37,838 bases of DNA, from assembly GCA_011369465.1 (NCBI GenBank), contig DRQG01000097.1, positions 1-37,838 on the forward strand, given 5' to 3'. Shown piece by piece: positions 1 through 8,456 of the stretch. Position 1 is the stretch's first letter, and every line of letters begins with the position of its first letter. A program made the translations under genes and the position numbers. The DNA is from Caldithrix abyssi. Lineage in GTDB: Bacteria > Calditrichota > Calditrichia > Calditrichales > Calditrichaceae. The notes under the pieces are model-generated. The model did no database searches, was not told the origin of the DNA, and saw nothing but the letters and a program-made list of their open reading frames with translations.

Positions 1-699
1 GAACTGGCCTCCCTGTTGCTGCACGATTTACGTTCCCCGGCGCAAAGTATGGTGGGCTATCTGGAATTGCTGGAAAAGGAAATATTCGGCGAACTCAATG
101 AAGGACAACACCAGATACTGCGCAATGCCATCAATTTGAGCGACCGAACCATCTATTTAATGGAAGAACTGAGCCAGGTGTATCGTTTTGAACAAAAAGA
201 ATTTGTACTCAACAAAACAAAAATACATCTGCGTGAATTTATCGATGCCGCCTTACGCACCTTGTGGGTCCAGGCCGATAAAAAAGAAATCAAATTTGTA
301 CCTCAAATTACCAAAGATTTACCGGAAATCATGGCAGACGGCCCCGCTTTGGAACGGGTATTGGTTAACTTGCTGACCAACGCGGTTAAGTTTAGCCCGG
401 AAAAAGGAACGGTACGCATTTATGTGGAACGCAGCGAAACTTTTTTGGGTGAACCCAGTATCCGCTTCCGCATAGTTGATTCGGGCGAAGGAATTCCGTC
501 GGAGCGCCTAAACGTTATCTTTGACAAATATTACCGGCTTAGCGCAGGCCGCAAGCAAAGTAAAGGGATGGGGCTGGGGCTGTATATTTCCAAGCTGATT
601 GTCGAGGCGCACGGCGGCCAAATAGGAGCCTACAATAACCGCGAGGGGGGTTCCACTTTCTATTTTAATTTGCCGCTTTCATCACCGGATGACCAGTAA
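1..699 (+). CDS. Sensor histidine kinase, 3' part (5' end outside window)
   Basis: C-terminal catalytic part of a membrane or cytosolic sensor kinase that autophosphorylates on histidine and passes the phosphate to an unseen response regulator. The frame is open from base 1. The first visible residues lead directly into the H-box (HDLRSP, phospho-acceptor His at about residue 8 of the visible part). After the dimerisation helices come the N-box (NLLTNAVKFSP), G1 (DSGEGIP), F-box (FDKYYR) and G2 (KGMGLGLYISK) of the HATPase domain, so the ATP-binding site is complete. A TTG at 16 could be read as a start but lies inside the H-box region, so the true start and any sensor domain lie upstream of the window. 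The protein ends soon after the HATPase domain, with no attached receiver. The signal it senses cannot be inferred. Confidence 0.93.
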   Translation, partial: ELASLLLHDLRSPAQSMVGYLELLEKEIFGELNEGQHQILRNAINLSDRTIYLMEELSQVYRFEQKEFVLNKTKIHLREFIDAALRTLWVQADKKEIKFVPQITKDLPEIMADGPALERVLVNLLTNAVKFSPEKGTVRIYVERSETFLGEPSIRFRIVDSGEGIPSERLNVIFDKYYRLSAGRKQSKGMGLGLYISKLIVEAHGGQIGAYNNREGGSTFYFNLPLSSPDDQ

Positions 700-1011
700 A
701 TACACGCATTTTCGACAGCCATACTTTGTTTAGGGTAATTACAGTACATCCTTTACCGTTTTTGCCGTTGCCGGCAAGCCAAAGAACCTTTTAAAACGGT
801 CAATCTATCGTTATATCGTTTTATAAGGATACATCTATTATCATCGCTGTTCAAAATAGTTTATTATAATGGGTCTTCCAGCAAATATATGGGTGAAATT
901 CAGAGATCAAATCGTTAATATTGTAAGACAGAACAAGCTTTAATCCTCAAGTACTTACGAATCATTGTTTTATTTCCCCGTAGGGGAATATGCCCATAGC
1001 CCATCGATTCA

Positions 1012-1153
1012 GAGACTGTGTGAAAATACCTTGTCAAGTGTCATTCCGACGAATGTCGGAATCCCTAACATATTGTTTATTATGCATTCCAGCTCCCCCC
1101 CTGGTGGCATAGAATAACTTTATTGTCTTGATTTTGCATTTTCACACATCCTC
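1012..1153. mobile_element. MITE-like / IS-end remnant with inverted termini
   Basis: The stretch is bounded by inverted repeats: GAGACTGTGTGAAAAT at 1012-1027 and its near-complement at 1138-1153, matching at 14 of 16 positions with an 11-bp perfect core. The interior has no coding capacity but contains a perfect hairpin, TTCCGAC-GAAT-GTCGGAA, at 1044-1061. Short size, inverted ends and lack of an ORF fit a miniature element or a decayed insertion-sequence end. No convincing target-site duplication was seen. The family assignment is inference. Confidence 0.45.
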
Positions 1154-1190
1154 TTCATCGATGGGTAAAAGATAGTTAAAATAGATATTA

Positions 1191-1322
1191 GTCCCGTAAG
1201 GGACGGTTGACGCGCTACTAAGAATGTAAACCAGATGTCCCATTCGGGACATACCGGATTTTTTGGATTGGCTTTCCCCGCCATAAATGACGGGGCTATG
1301 AGCATAAATCCTTACAGGATTT
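1191..1322. repeat. Cluster of short perfect palindromes
   Basis: Four inverted repeats lie in about 130 bases: GTCCC-GTAA-GGGAC (1191-1204), ATGTCCC-ATTC-GGGACAT (1235-1252), a CCCCG/CGGGG pair near 1276-1295, and AAATCC-TTACA-GGATTT (1306-1322). The spacing and the shared GTCCC/GGGAC core suggest decayed copies of one REP-like interspersed repeat. None is followed by a T-tract, so they do not look like terminators. Confidence 0.5.
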
Positions 1323-1356
1323 CTTTACTCTGTTAATCAGAACGGTGACAATTCTT

Positions 1357-3555
1357 TTATTTTACACCGAAGATAAGCTGCTCACTCTGTACTTGAAAAT
1401 TGTTGGCAAGTAGTTTATAAGCCCAGTAGTTCTTCATTACCTTCCGAACGTAATCGCGCGTTTCGCTGAATTCAATATTTTCGATAAACACGTCAATCCG
1501 CTCGGACCCTGGTATTTTACGCCAGCGTTTCACCCGGTGCGGCCCGGCGTTGTAGGCAGCCAACATCCACTCTTTGCGGCCATTAAACTGGCGCGCCAGT
1601 TGTTTTAAATAGAGCGAACCCAGATGGATATTTAATTCCGGGTCATACAACTGTCGGTTATCCGATAGCCGGATGCCGGCCAGCCTGGCCATATCTTTTG
1701 CTGTGGAGGGGATAAGCTGCATCAAGCCCCAGGCGTTCGCCCAGGACAGCGCGCCCGGTTCATATTTGCTTTCCTGCTTGATAACCGCAAGAATAAGTTC
1801 CTTTTCCAATCCGTAACGTTTAGCATATTTCTCAATTTCGTTATCGTAATAAAAAGGAAATCGTTCTTTAAGAATAAACGGTTTGAGAACATAGGAGCGG
1901 TCGTTATAGTATTTCCTGTTGATATATTCGTACACCCGGTAAGCCTTACCGTAATCGCCGAACTTTTTATAGATTTCGGCCAATGCAATCCACTCTTCAC
2001 GGGTTTTGGCGCTTAGTTTTATGTCCTTTAAGGCCAGAAGCCCATATTGATGTCCCAATAAATCGCGCACCAAAAAGGCCTTCTCAAAGGCGTCAATCAG
2101 ATTGGCAAAACCGACGGCATAATAGGACAGCGAAGTGGAACTGTTGTGAAATTTTTCCTGCAGATGAAGTTGGTCATCAATATATTCTTTATCCAGCAGG
2201 TAGCTTTTCATCGTATAGTAATCGTCCCAAAGTTCTCCGGCCAGATCGGTGCGCAGACGGCGGGCGGTGAGGGTATCTCCCGTTAAATCACGACAGACCG
2301 CCGACCAGTACTGGGCACGGTTGCGATGGAAATCGGGCCAGTTCGAAAAACGAATCCGCGTAAAAACCTGATCCGCTTCCTGATATTGTTTCAACCGGAA
2401 CAGACTAAAACCCTCGCGGAATTGCGCCTCTTTGGTAAACTCGGAGCGCTTCCATCGTTTTGAGACTTCCCGGTACAGTTTTAGCGCTTCTTCGGGACGT
2501 TTTTGTTCCTCGTAAATCCAGGCCGCCTTCCAGAGGGCCTCCGGCGCTTTACGCCTCCGCGGGAAACTTTTGGCATATTCGGTATAAGCCTGTATGGCAT
2601 TGCGTTTCCGGCCCAGCCGCAGGTAGGAACGAGCCACGTAAAGACGGATATGGGGTTCCAGTTTCGCAGCCTGCGGATCCTTTAACAATTCTTTCATGCC
2701 ATATAATACGGTGCGATAGCGCCCCTGTGCATAATATACTTTAAGCAGTTCAAACCGGGCTTTTGCTTTAGCCTCTTTATCTTTTTCCTGTTTAATAAAC
2801 GTTTCCAGTTTCTTTCTTAAAAGAAGATATTGGCGGTTGCCGGCATAAGCCGGGATCATTGTAAAGAAATTTTCCTTATAAAAATCCGGTTCGTTCTTTT
2901 CCAACCAGATTACCAGCTCATAAACGGCGGGAGAGGAAGGATATTTTTTAATAATTCTCTTAAACTCGCTGAATGCTTTAGACCGGTTCCCCATATAATA
3001 GGAAGCCATGGCCGATTTTACCAGAAAATACCCGTTTTTTTCTTTGCGAACGCCATTTTCTTTGGCTTTCAAAAAATAGCGTCTGGCTTCCGTGTAATGG
3101 TTTTGATTAAAAAACGCCTCGGCAACGGGCGCCAGTAGAGAGTCTGCCAGCGTGTGACGGTTATATTCGGCAATATAACGTACGGCTTCTTCAAGCGCGG
3201 CCGCGGTATCGGCCTCCCACATACTGCGGATGTAAAAATAACGGCTGTATTCCGGAAGAAAATGTTTCCAGACAGCCAGCTTACCGAATATTTTGGCGCT
3301 GCTGTCTTTATTACCGGTACGGAACAAAGCATAGGCAATTTTGAATTCTAAACGGGGATCGTCAATAAGTGGATTGAGAGTTGCATAGCGGTGCAGGGCT
3401 TGTTGATACTGCGCGCCGGCATACAGGCTGTCAGCCTGTTGTATGGCTATTTCGCGATCCAGATGGAGGGCCAGAGGGTTCATTTCGCCCTGGGACACCT
3501 GTCCGGCAAATAGTAGTAAGAGAAAAACGATTTGATATGCCGCTTTGCCATGCAT
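1357..3555 (-). CDS. Soluble lytic murein transglycosylase with TPR-like repeats (Slt family)
   Basis: Periplasmic enzyme that cleaves the MurNAc-GlcNAc bond of peptidoglycan to give 1,6-anhydro ends. The 732-residue protein begins with a signal peptide (residues 1-23, hydrophobic IVFLLLLFAG core). A long helical region of TPR-like repeats (about 30-560) follows, including two clear units with the NAIQAY and EALKLY patterns. The C-terminal SLT domain is at about 575-710. Its catalytic glutamate is E595 in KQESKYEP, followed by the conserved AWGLMQLIPSTA and LAAYNAGP blocks. The size and order match Slt70-type enzymes, in which the helical doughnut guides the glycan strand. The ATG at 3555 is preferred because the signal peptide starts there. 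The gene appears monocistronic, with a candidate promoter 60-90 bases upstream. The family is certain; the physiological partner is unknown. Confidence 0.95.
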   Translation of the reverse strand: MHGKAAYQIVFLLLLFAGQVSQGEMNPLALHLDREIAIQQADSLYAGAQYQQALHRYATLNPLIDDPRLEFKIAYALFRTGNKDSSAKIFGKLAVWKHFLPEYSRYFYIRSMWEADTAAALEEAVRYIAEYNRHTLADSLLAPVAEAFFNQNHYTEARRYFLKAKENGVRKEKNGYFLVKSAMASYYMGNRSKAFSEFKRIIKKYPSSPAVYELVIWLEKNEPDFYKENFFTMIPAYAGNRQYLLLRKKLETFIKQEKDKEAKAKARFELLKVYYAQGRYRTVLYGMKELLKDPQAAKLEPHIRLYVARSYLRLGRKRNAIQAYTEYAKSFPRRRKAPEALWKAAWIYEEQKRPEEALKLYREVSKRWKRSEFTKEAQFREGFSLFRLKQYQEADQVFTRIRFSNWPDFHRNRAQYWSAVCRDLTGDTLTARRLRTDLAGELWDDYYTMKSYLLDKEYIDDQLHLQEKFHNSSTSLSYYAVGFANLIDAFEKAFLVRDLLGHQYGLLALKDIKLSAKTREEWIALAEIYKKFGDYGKAYRVYEYINRKYYNDRSYVLKPFILKERFPFYYDNEIEKYAKRYGLEKELILAVIKQESKYEPGALSWANAWGLMQLIPSTAKDMARLAGIRLSDNRQLYDPELNIHLGSLYLKQLARQFNGRKEWMLAAYNAGPHRVKRWRKIPGSERIDVFIENIEFSETRDYVRKVMKNYWAYKLLANNFQVQSEQLIFGVK

Positions 3556-3573
3556 TCTGTTATACCGCCTTCT

Positions 3574-3591
3574 TTAAGAAATCTTTCTTAA
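3574..3591. promoter_or_regulatory. Perfect dyad in leader of the transglycosylase gene
   Basis: TTAAGAAA-TC-TTTCTTAA is an 18-bp palindrome lying between the candidate promoter and the ATG at 3555. With a 2-base centre it would not form a good RNA hairpin, so a protein operator is the likelier reading. There is no direct evidence for a regulator. Confidence 0.3.
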
Positions 3592-3612
3592 TAGTCGATA
3601 CCTCTACTGCTA

Positions 3613-3641
3613 ATATAAGTATATAACCGGACGGTGGACAA
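3613..3641 (-). promoter_or_regulatory. Candidate sigma-70 promoter for the transglycosylase gene
   Basis: On the minus strand TTGTCC (3636-3641) and TTATAT (3613-3618) are separated by 17 bases. The -10 match is only moderate. It lies about 60 bases upstream of the start codon in a short AT-rich spacer. Confidence 0.4.
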
Positions 3642-3803
3642 ATTCGTGATATGTCTCACCCAAAGTGGATGATTTGTACATTCTTTTAAATAAACGCAAA
3701 CTGCCTATTAAATAATTCATTAAATATTACAGAGCTAACACAAACCCGGATGGAAGCCATTGCTGTCTCTGCATTTTTTATGAGAATTTTGGTAGGAGTG
3801 GCG

Positions 3804-6239
3804 CTAAACTTCCGTTATTCTGATAATGATCATCGTCATGTCGTCGCGCTGTCCTTTTTTACCGGCAAATTTATCCACCTCGGCATAGACGCGATCCAGT
3901 ATATCCTGCACGGGTAATTCTTTATATTCCGCCAATAAACGCTGCAGGCGTTCCTCTCCGAATTCCTTTTCCGAACTGTCCATTGCCTCATTCAATCCAT
4001 CCGTATAAAAGACGAAGATGTCATCTTTGTGCAGAGTCAGCGTAATCTCTTCGATGATTTCATCAAAAATCGGCCCTTTTTCCAGCCCTAAAGCCAATCC
4101 GTCCGGTTGAAGGATTTCCGGTTGGCTGTTTCCGGATGGAATCCGGAGGATGGGGTTATGACCGGCGCGTGCTATGGTTCCCTTGCCATTTTCCACATCG
4201 AATACGGCGTAAACCATGCTGATAAACGTATTGCGCCGGGCGTTTTCAAAAAACAGGGCATTCATTTCACTGAGAATGCGTTTTGGCGAATCCTGTTGTC
4301 GGCTCACCGCTCTTAAAAATCCTTTGGTGAGGGTCATATAAAAGGCCGCCTGGGTGCCTTTACCGGCCACATCGCCGATGGCTACGCCCAATTTACTTCG
4401 GTTCAACTGCACGAAATCATAGTAATCGCCGCCCACTTCAAGCGCCGGTACGCAACGGGCGGCAATATCCAATCCCGGAATCCGGGGCATTTGATCGGGC
4501 AAGAAGCTCATCTGTACCTCGCGGGCGATTTCCAGTTCCCTCTGCAAGCGCTGGCGTTCATTAATAAACTTAACGTAGCGGGGGGTGATACGGGTATAAT
4601 CGCCGAGTGAGTCGCGCGTCAGAACAGCAGCTACCGCATAAGCAAGCGTGACTGCAAAACCGACTATATAAGTCCATCCAAAGCCATCCTGACCGAACAC
4701 TAAAAACAATCCGCCTTTACTGAGCTGGAATACATAGAAAGCGACCGCCACAGTAAGAAAATCAAAGCGGAAAACAGATAGCGTAAAAAGCAGACCGACA
4801 ACCGCCATAATTAACAGTCCTGTCCATTGCGGGCTGAACACATCGTAAAAAACCAGCGAAAAGACAACGACCGTTATACTAATAAAGAAGACGGGGATAT
4901 TTACCCATTTACGCAGCAACCCCGGAATAACCAGGAAAGAAAATAACGAAGCCGCCAGAGCATAGGAAACATTTCTGAAAGCCAGGTACAATCCCGGTTC
5001 CGCTGCTGTTGCAAAGACGATATTGCTATCGGTGAGATAAAGAAAAGATATGTCAAAAAAATAATCGGCAGCGGCTGCACCAACTAACAATACTGCAAGC
5101 GTTGAAAGCCCCAGAGAAATCCCGCGAATCAAACTCGTGCCGATATGCGAATCCAGTATATAACCGTTTAGAAGCAAATCCACGGTAAGCAGTTTTTCGT
5201 TCCAAACTTCCCGTATGAGCGATTCCGAAGTCATCCAAAGAACAAAAATACCCAGACCGATAAAAATGGGTCCCAGGATGATTTCAAAGATATTTCCCCA
5301 ATAAAAGGGATAAGATAAACTAAGAAGTATTCCGAAAAAAGTCGCCGCTGCGCTTAGTATTCCCAATTTTATAGCCAGCTTAAAACCGATTTCGTAGGAG
5401 CGGACACGTTTGAACCATAAAATGCTTAAGGCAATAAAAAATCCAAGATAAACCAGGATCATCAACATCTTAGCGATAAAATGGGGAGCCTGCGGTTCTG
5501 CTTCCGGTATGTCCAATTCCTGCGTCAATTTGACAATTTGATCGCCCACCATGGCCAGGCGAATTTTCATCGTATCCGGCATAGCCTCTATGGGAATATG
5601 ACGGACAAATTCATAGTCCACCCTGTTTTTCCCGGGCGCTTTGCTATCCCCTGCCGATCCGCCTTCATCCACAGCACGGGCGGAAATCTCAAAGCTGGAA
5701 TCCAATCGGCTGGTATCAGCGAAAAGACGGATATTGCTAAAATGTTCCAAAAATCGGTTTGCAATCTGGGCTGCTTCCTGTTTGCTCACCGAGCGGACAC
5801 GTCCGGTATCGGCAATGGTACGATCGAGCCCGATTAAATTACCCCTGGTATCAAATTTCAGCTGAAACGATTTAATGATTTTATTAACCTGATTTTCATC
5901 CCCGTTGTTATTGCTCACTGAAAAAATATTGGTTGGCACCCAGCGTACGTCATAATAATAGCCGTTTACCTGTTTGCGAAGCAGTGCGTTGGCTTTCTGC
6001 AACCCCACAGTTTTCTGGACATATTTGATGAGATTGGCATTCTGCTCCAGTTTAACGATGGGATGATACTCCGATACGTCCATGGAAAAGAGAAAAGCCA
6101 GTTCCTGCGCTGTACGGATGATCTTATCCGAACCAGCATTCTGATTAAGCCCCATCAGAGGATAATACCGGGGATACAAAGCGAATAATATTATGCCTGC
6201 CAGCAAGATGAATAAAAAATATGATTTAAGTGCCCGCAT
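3804..6239 (-). CDS. Membrane-bound PP2C/SpoIIE-type serine/threonine phosphatase
   Basis: Likely dephosphorylates a partner protein, in known systems an anti-sigma-factor antagonist. The 811-residue protein has an N-terminal membrane anchor (about 8-25) and a soluble region to about 255 that probably faces the periplasm and matches no family I recognise. A block of about eight to nine membrane helices follows (about 255-535), then a short coiled coil with RELEIAREVQMSFLP, the usual linker of RsbU-like enzymes. The phosphatase domain (about 590-811) keeps its metal ligands in EVGGDYYDF, IGDVAGKG, AGHNP, FYTDGLNEA and QRDDMT. No anti-sigma factor or STAS partner is encoded nearby, so the target is unknown. 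The ATG at 6239 has GAGG just upstream. Confidence 0.9.
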   Translation of the reverse strand: MRALKSYFLFILLAGIILFALYPRYYPLMGLNQNAGSDKIIRTAQELAFLFSMDVSEYHPIVKLEQNANLIKYVQKTVGLQKANALLRKQVNGYYYDVRWVPTNIFSVSNNNGDENQVNKIIKSFQLKFDTRGNLIGLDRTIADTGRVRSVSKQEAAQIANRFLEHFSNIRLFADTSRLDSSFEISARAVDEGGSAGDSKAPGKNRVDYEFVRHIPIEAMPDTMKIRLAMVGDQIVKLTQELDIPEAEPQAPHFIAKMLMILVYLGFFIALSILWFKRVRSYEIGFKLAIKLGILSAAATFFGILLSLSYPFYWGNIFEIILGPIFIGLGIFVLWMTSESLIREVWNEKLLTVDLLLNGYILDSHIGTSLIRGISLGLSTLAVLLVGAAAADYFFDISFLYLTDSNIVFATAAEPGLYLAFRNVSYALAASLFSFLVIPGLLRKWVNIPVFFISITVVVFSLVFYDVFSPQWTGLLIMAVVGLLFTLSVFRFDFLTVAVAFYVFQLSKGGLFLVFGQDGFGWTYIVGFAVTLAYAVAAVLTRDSLGDYTRITPRYVKFINERQRLQRELEIAREVQMSFLPDQMPRIPGLDIAARCVPALEVGGDYYDFVQLNRSKLGVAIGDVAGKGTQAAFYMTLTKGFLRAVSRQQDSPKRILSEMNALFFENARRNTFISMVYAVFDVENGKGTIARAGHNPILRIPSGNSQPEILQPDGLALGLEKGPIFDEIIEEITLTLHKDDIFVFYTDGLNEAMDSSEKEFGEERLQRLLAEYKELPVQDILDRVYAEVDKFAGKKGQRDDMTMIIIRITEV

Positions 6240-6294
6240 TTCAATCCTCAGTAAAACTAAAGAGATAAAGCCATGTGTAATATTTACTTTTTAC

Positions 6295-6323
6295 TATTTA
6301 AGCATTTGAATGATTAATTTCAA
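6295..6323 (-). promoter_or_regulatory. Candidate sigma-70 promoter for the phosphatase gene
   Basis: TTGAAA (6318-6323) and TAAATA (6295-6300) on the minus strand are separated by 17 bases, in the AT-rich 125-base spacer upstream of the start at 6239. Only sequence resemblance supports it. Confidence 0.35.
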
Positions 6324-6364
6324 CAGAAATGACGGGATATTAGTGGTTTGTATATAAAAGAAAT

Positions 6365-8170
6365 TCAGGAAAGTGCCGAAGCCGCAGCGACGGAAAGGTT
6401 AATTTCCATTGATGAATTCTTACTGAGCGCTTTGCTAAAATCGGCGTAGCTGACCGGCCTGCCGAACAGAAAACCCTGGTATTTTGTACATTTGTATTTA
6501 TCCAGGATCTGTAACTGATGGACATCCTCCACTCCTTCGGCAATAATATCCAACTTCAGATTCTTACTCAGTTGAATAATAGATCGTATCATCTCCCTGT
6601 GTTGTCGGTTATTTTCCAGGTTGTTCACAAAGGCGCGGTCGATCTTTATGGCAGTGGCGGGTACCCGTTGCAGGTACGACATGGAAGCATAGCCCGAGCC
6701 AAAATCGTCGATGGCAATCCGGACGCCCAGATCGATTAAAGCATGCAGGTTCCTAATAACCCGTTCGTCCTGTTCCAGATAGCTGGTTTCCGTAAGCTCG
6801 AATTGAAGCATCCGGGGATTGATATCCAGGGTTTCAATCAATTCACGAATAAGGCCTATTAATTTATTGGAATGTAACTGTTTGGTGGAAAGATTTACCG
6901 AAAGATAAAATTCCCGGTTTCCGGTAATTTGATAAAAATTCCTGTACTCGTACAATGATCGTTCCAGCACCCATTGGCCTATGGGAATAATCAAATTGCT
7001 TTTTTCAGCGATGGGGATAAATTGAGACGGAGGAACCATCCCGCTATCAGGGCTTTTCCAGCGAATCAGCGCTTCTCCGCCGGCAATACGAAAATGATTG
7101 TCATTTTCCTTTTCGAAAATGGGCTGATAAACAATATGCATTTGCTCATTAAAAACACCTTTTACTACCAGTTCGCGCAGATTCTTTTCCAGCTGCATCG
7201 TACGTGAAGCAGTTTGAGAAATCTGATCCGAGTAAAAACGATAGCCATCCTTGCCCTGTTTTTTGGCCAGATACATCGCCGTATCGGCCTTTTTTATGAG
7301 GAGTTCACGATTTGTTCCGTTTTGCGGCATGAGCACGATTCCCACACTGGCGCTCAGATAGTTAATCGTTGTCTGATTAATGATATAGGGTTGCGAAATG
7401 GCTGCTATCAGTTTTTGTGCCACCAAACCGGCTTCATAGTCGTTTTTTAAATTCTTCAGGATAACCACAAATTCGTCCCCGCCGAGTCGGTAGATTCGGT
7501 CGGATTTCCGCAATGTTTCCCGCAAGCGCCGGCTCACCTCCTGCAGCACCCGGTCACCGTAATCGTGTCCAAGCGAATCGTTGACCAGCTTAAAGTTATC
7601 CAGATCACAGAAAAGCAACGCCACCGTTGTCTTTTCGGGCAGTCGTTCCAATTCCATTAAAACCTGGTCTAATTGTTCGTTAAAAGCGTCCCTGTTAAAC
7701 AGACCGGTTAATTTATCGTGATAAGCCAGATATTTCAGTTCTTTTTGGGCGTGCACTACAGCGGTAAGATCGCTGCCAAACAATGCCACATAAGCGCCGT
7801 CGGCAAAAGGTTGTGCGAAACGTTTATAGTAACGGGTTTTATCGGTTCTTGCCAGATAAATACCTTCCGTAAAATGGACAATGCGTTTTTCGGCCAGGGC
7901 TTTTTGCCGGTTTTCTTCCCTCTTTTTCAGCGGGCCGGTTTCCGCACCGATTTGGGAAAAGTAAAAATAATCATCCCTACCGGGTAATTGCCGGCGCAGC
8001 ATTTCATCGGGACAATAATACTCGTTTACGAATATATATTTCCCATCGCGGTCGTAAACCGCAACTTCCATGGGCAATTTGCGCAGCAGATAGTCGCTGT
8101 CAAAAGGCTCTGCATTTTCCGAATATTGTTTCAATATCCGGATAGCCAGTCTTATTAGCCATCTTTTCAT
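6365..8170 (-). CDS. PAS-GGDEF-EAL protein, cyclic-di-GMP synthesis/degradation
   Basis: Cytosolic 601-residue protein with domains for making and hydrolysing cyclic di-GMP. An N-terminal PAS-like segment lies at about 30-145 (EVAVYDRDGKYIFVN). The GGDEF domain is intact (RLGGDEFVV, GGDEF at about 230-234) and carries an inhibitory I-site RKSD five residues upstream. The EAL domain keeps the residues required for hydrolysis: EALIRW (E366), SVNLSTKQL, FELTET, DDFGSGYAS, KIDRAFV, AEGVED and QGFLFG. Neither catalytic motif is degenerate, so both activities are possible and the PAS domain may set the balance. No transmembrane segment is apparent. The gene stands alone between the phosphatase gene and the PATAN operon, and the start at 8170 lacks an obvious Shine-Dalgarno sequence. 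Confidence 0.95.
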   Translation of the reverse strand: MKRWLIRLAIRILKQYSENAEPFDSDYLLRKLPMEVAVYDRDGKYIFVNEYYCPDEMLRRQLPGRDDYFYFSQIGAETGPLKKREENRQKALAEKRIVHFTEGIYLARTDKTRYYKRFAQPFADGAYVALFGSDLTAVVHAQKELKYLAYHDKLTGLFNRDAFNEQLDQVLMELERLPEKTTVALLFCDLDNFKLVNDSLGHDYGDRVLQEVSRRLRETLRKSDRIYRLGGDEFVVILKNLKNDYEAGLVAQKLIAAISQPYIINQTTINYLSASVGIVLMPQNGTNRELLIKKADTAMYLAKKQGKDGYRFYSDQISQTASRTMQLEKNLRELVVKGVFNEQMHIVYQPIFEKENDNHFRIAGGEALIRWKSPDSGMVPPSQFIPIAEKSNLIIPIGQWVLERSLYEYRNFYQITGNREFYLSVNLSTKQLHSNKLIGLIRELIETLDINPRMLQFELTETSYLEQDERVIRNLHALIDLGVRIAIDDFGSGYASMSYLQRVPATAIKIDRAFVNNLENNRQHREMIRSIIQLSKNLKLDIIAEGVEDVHQLQILDKYKCTKYQGFLFGRPVSYADFSKALSKNSSMEINLSVAAASALS

Positions 8171-8344
8171 GGTAAGTCATCAAAATGAGAAATAGAATAC
8201 GTTCTATTGATTATAGCGGTATTTCGACTTTTATTTCAAAATAATTAGTATTGAAAGCATTTCAGATCAGTTGTTTTCTAAATCGGGGACAAAAGAACTA
8301 ATATGGAAGAAACAAAGGAATGTACTGCTTTTATCCACTTTGCC

Positions 8345-8357
8345 GGTAACCGTTACC
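8345..8357. promoter_or_regulatory. Short dyad in spacer upstream of the GGDEF-EAL gene
   Basis: GGTAAC-C-GTTACC is a perfect 6-1-6 dyad about 180 bases upstream of the start codon at 8170, in a 286-base spacer without a convincing gene. It is too tight for an RNA hairpin and could be an operator half-site pair. Chance occurrence is not excluded. Confidence 0.2.
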
Positions 8358-8456
8358 CGGATTTTGTATGCGCCTGCGATATGTTTTACGATAGAAAATA
8401 AAAAACACGGTGATTCTGAAGGGTATTACATTTGGGGAATCGTACCGGAGGGGATT

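Larger units (their letters stand above)
700..1356. other. Gene-free spacer with mobile-element remnant and palindromes
   Basis: About 660 bases between the histidine kinase and the convergent lytic transglycosylase gene hold no convincing gene. The left part (700-1010) is AT-rich and I see nothing in it. From 1012 on there is a MITE-like unit, then several short perfect palindromes that are listed separately. A 61-codon frame on the minus strand (1120-1305) runs through these palindromes and is judged an artefact. Confidence 0.7.

Noticed and set aside
1120-1305. 61-codon minus-strand frame
   Set aside because: Runs through a cluster of palindromic repeats, lacks a ribosome-binding site, and has no recognisable domain.
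1306-1322. Terminator after the transglycosylase gene
   Set aside because: The AAATCC/GGATTT hairpin lacks a T-tract and belongs to the palindrome cluster.
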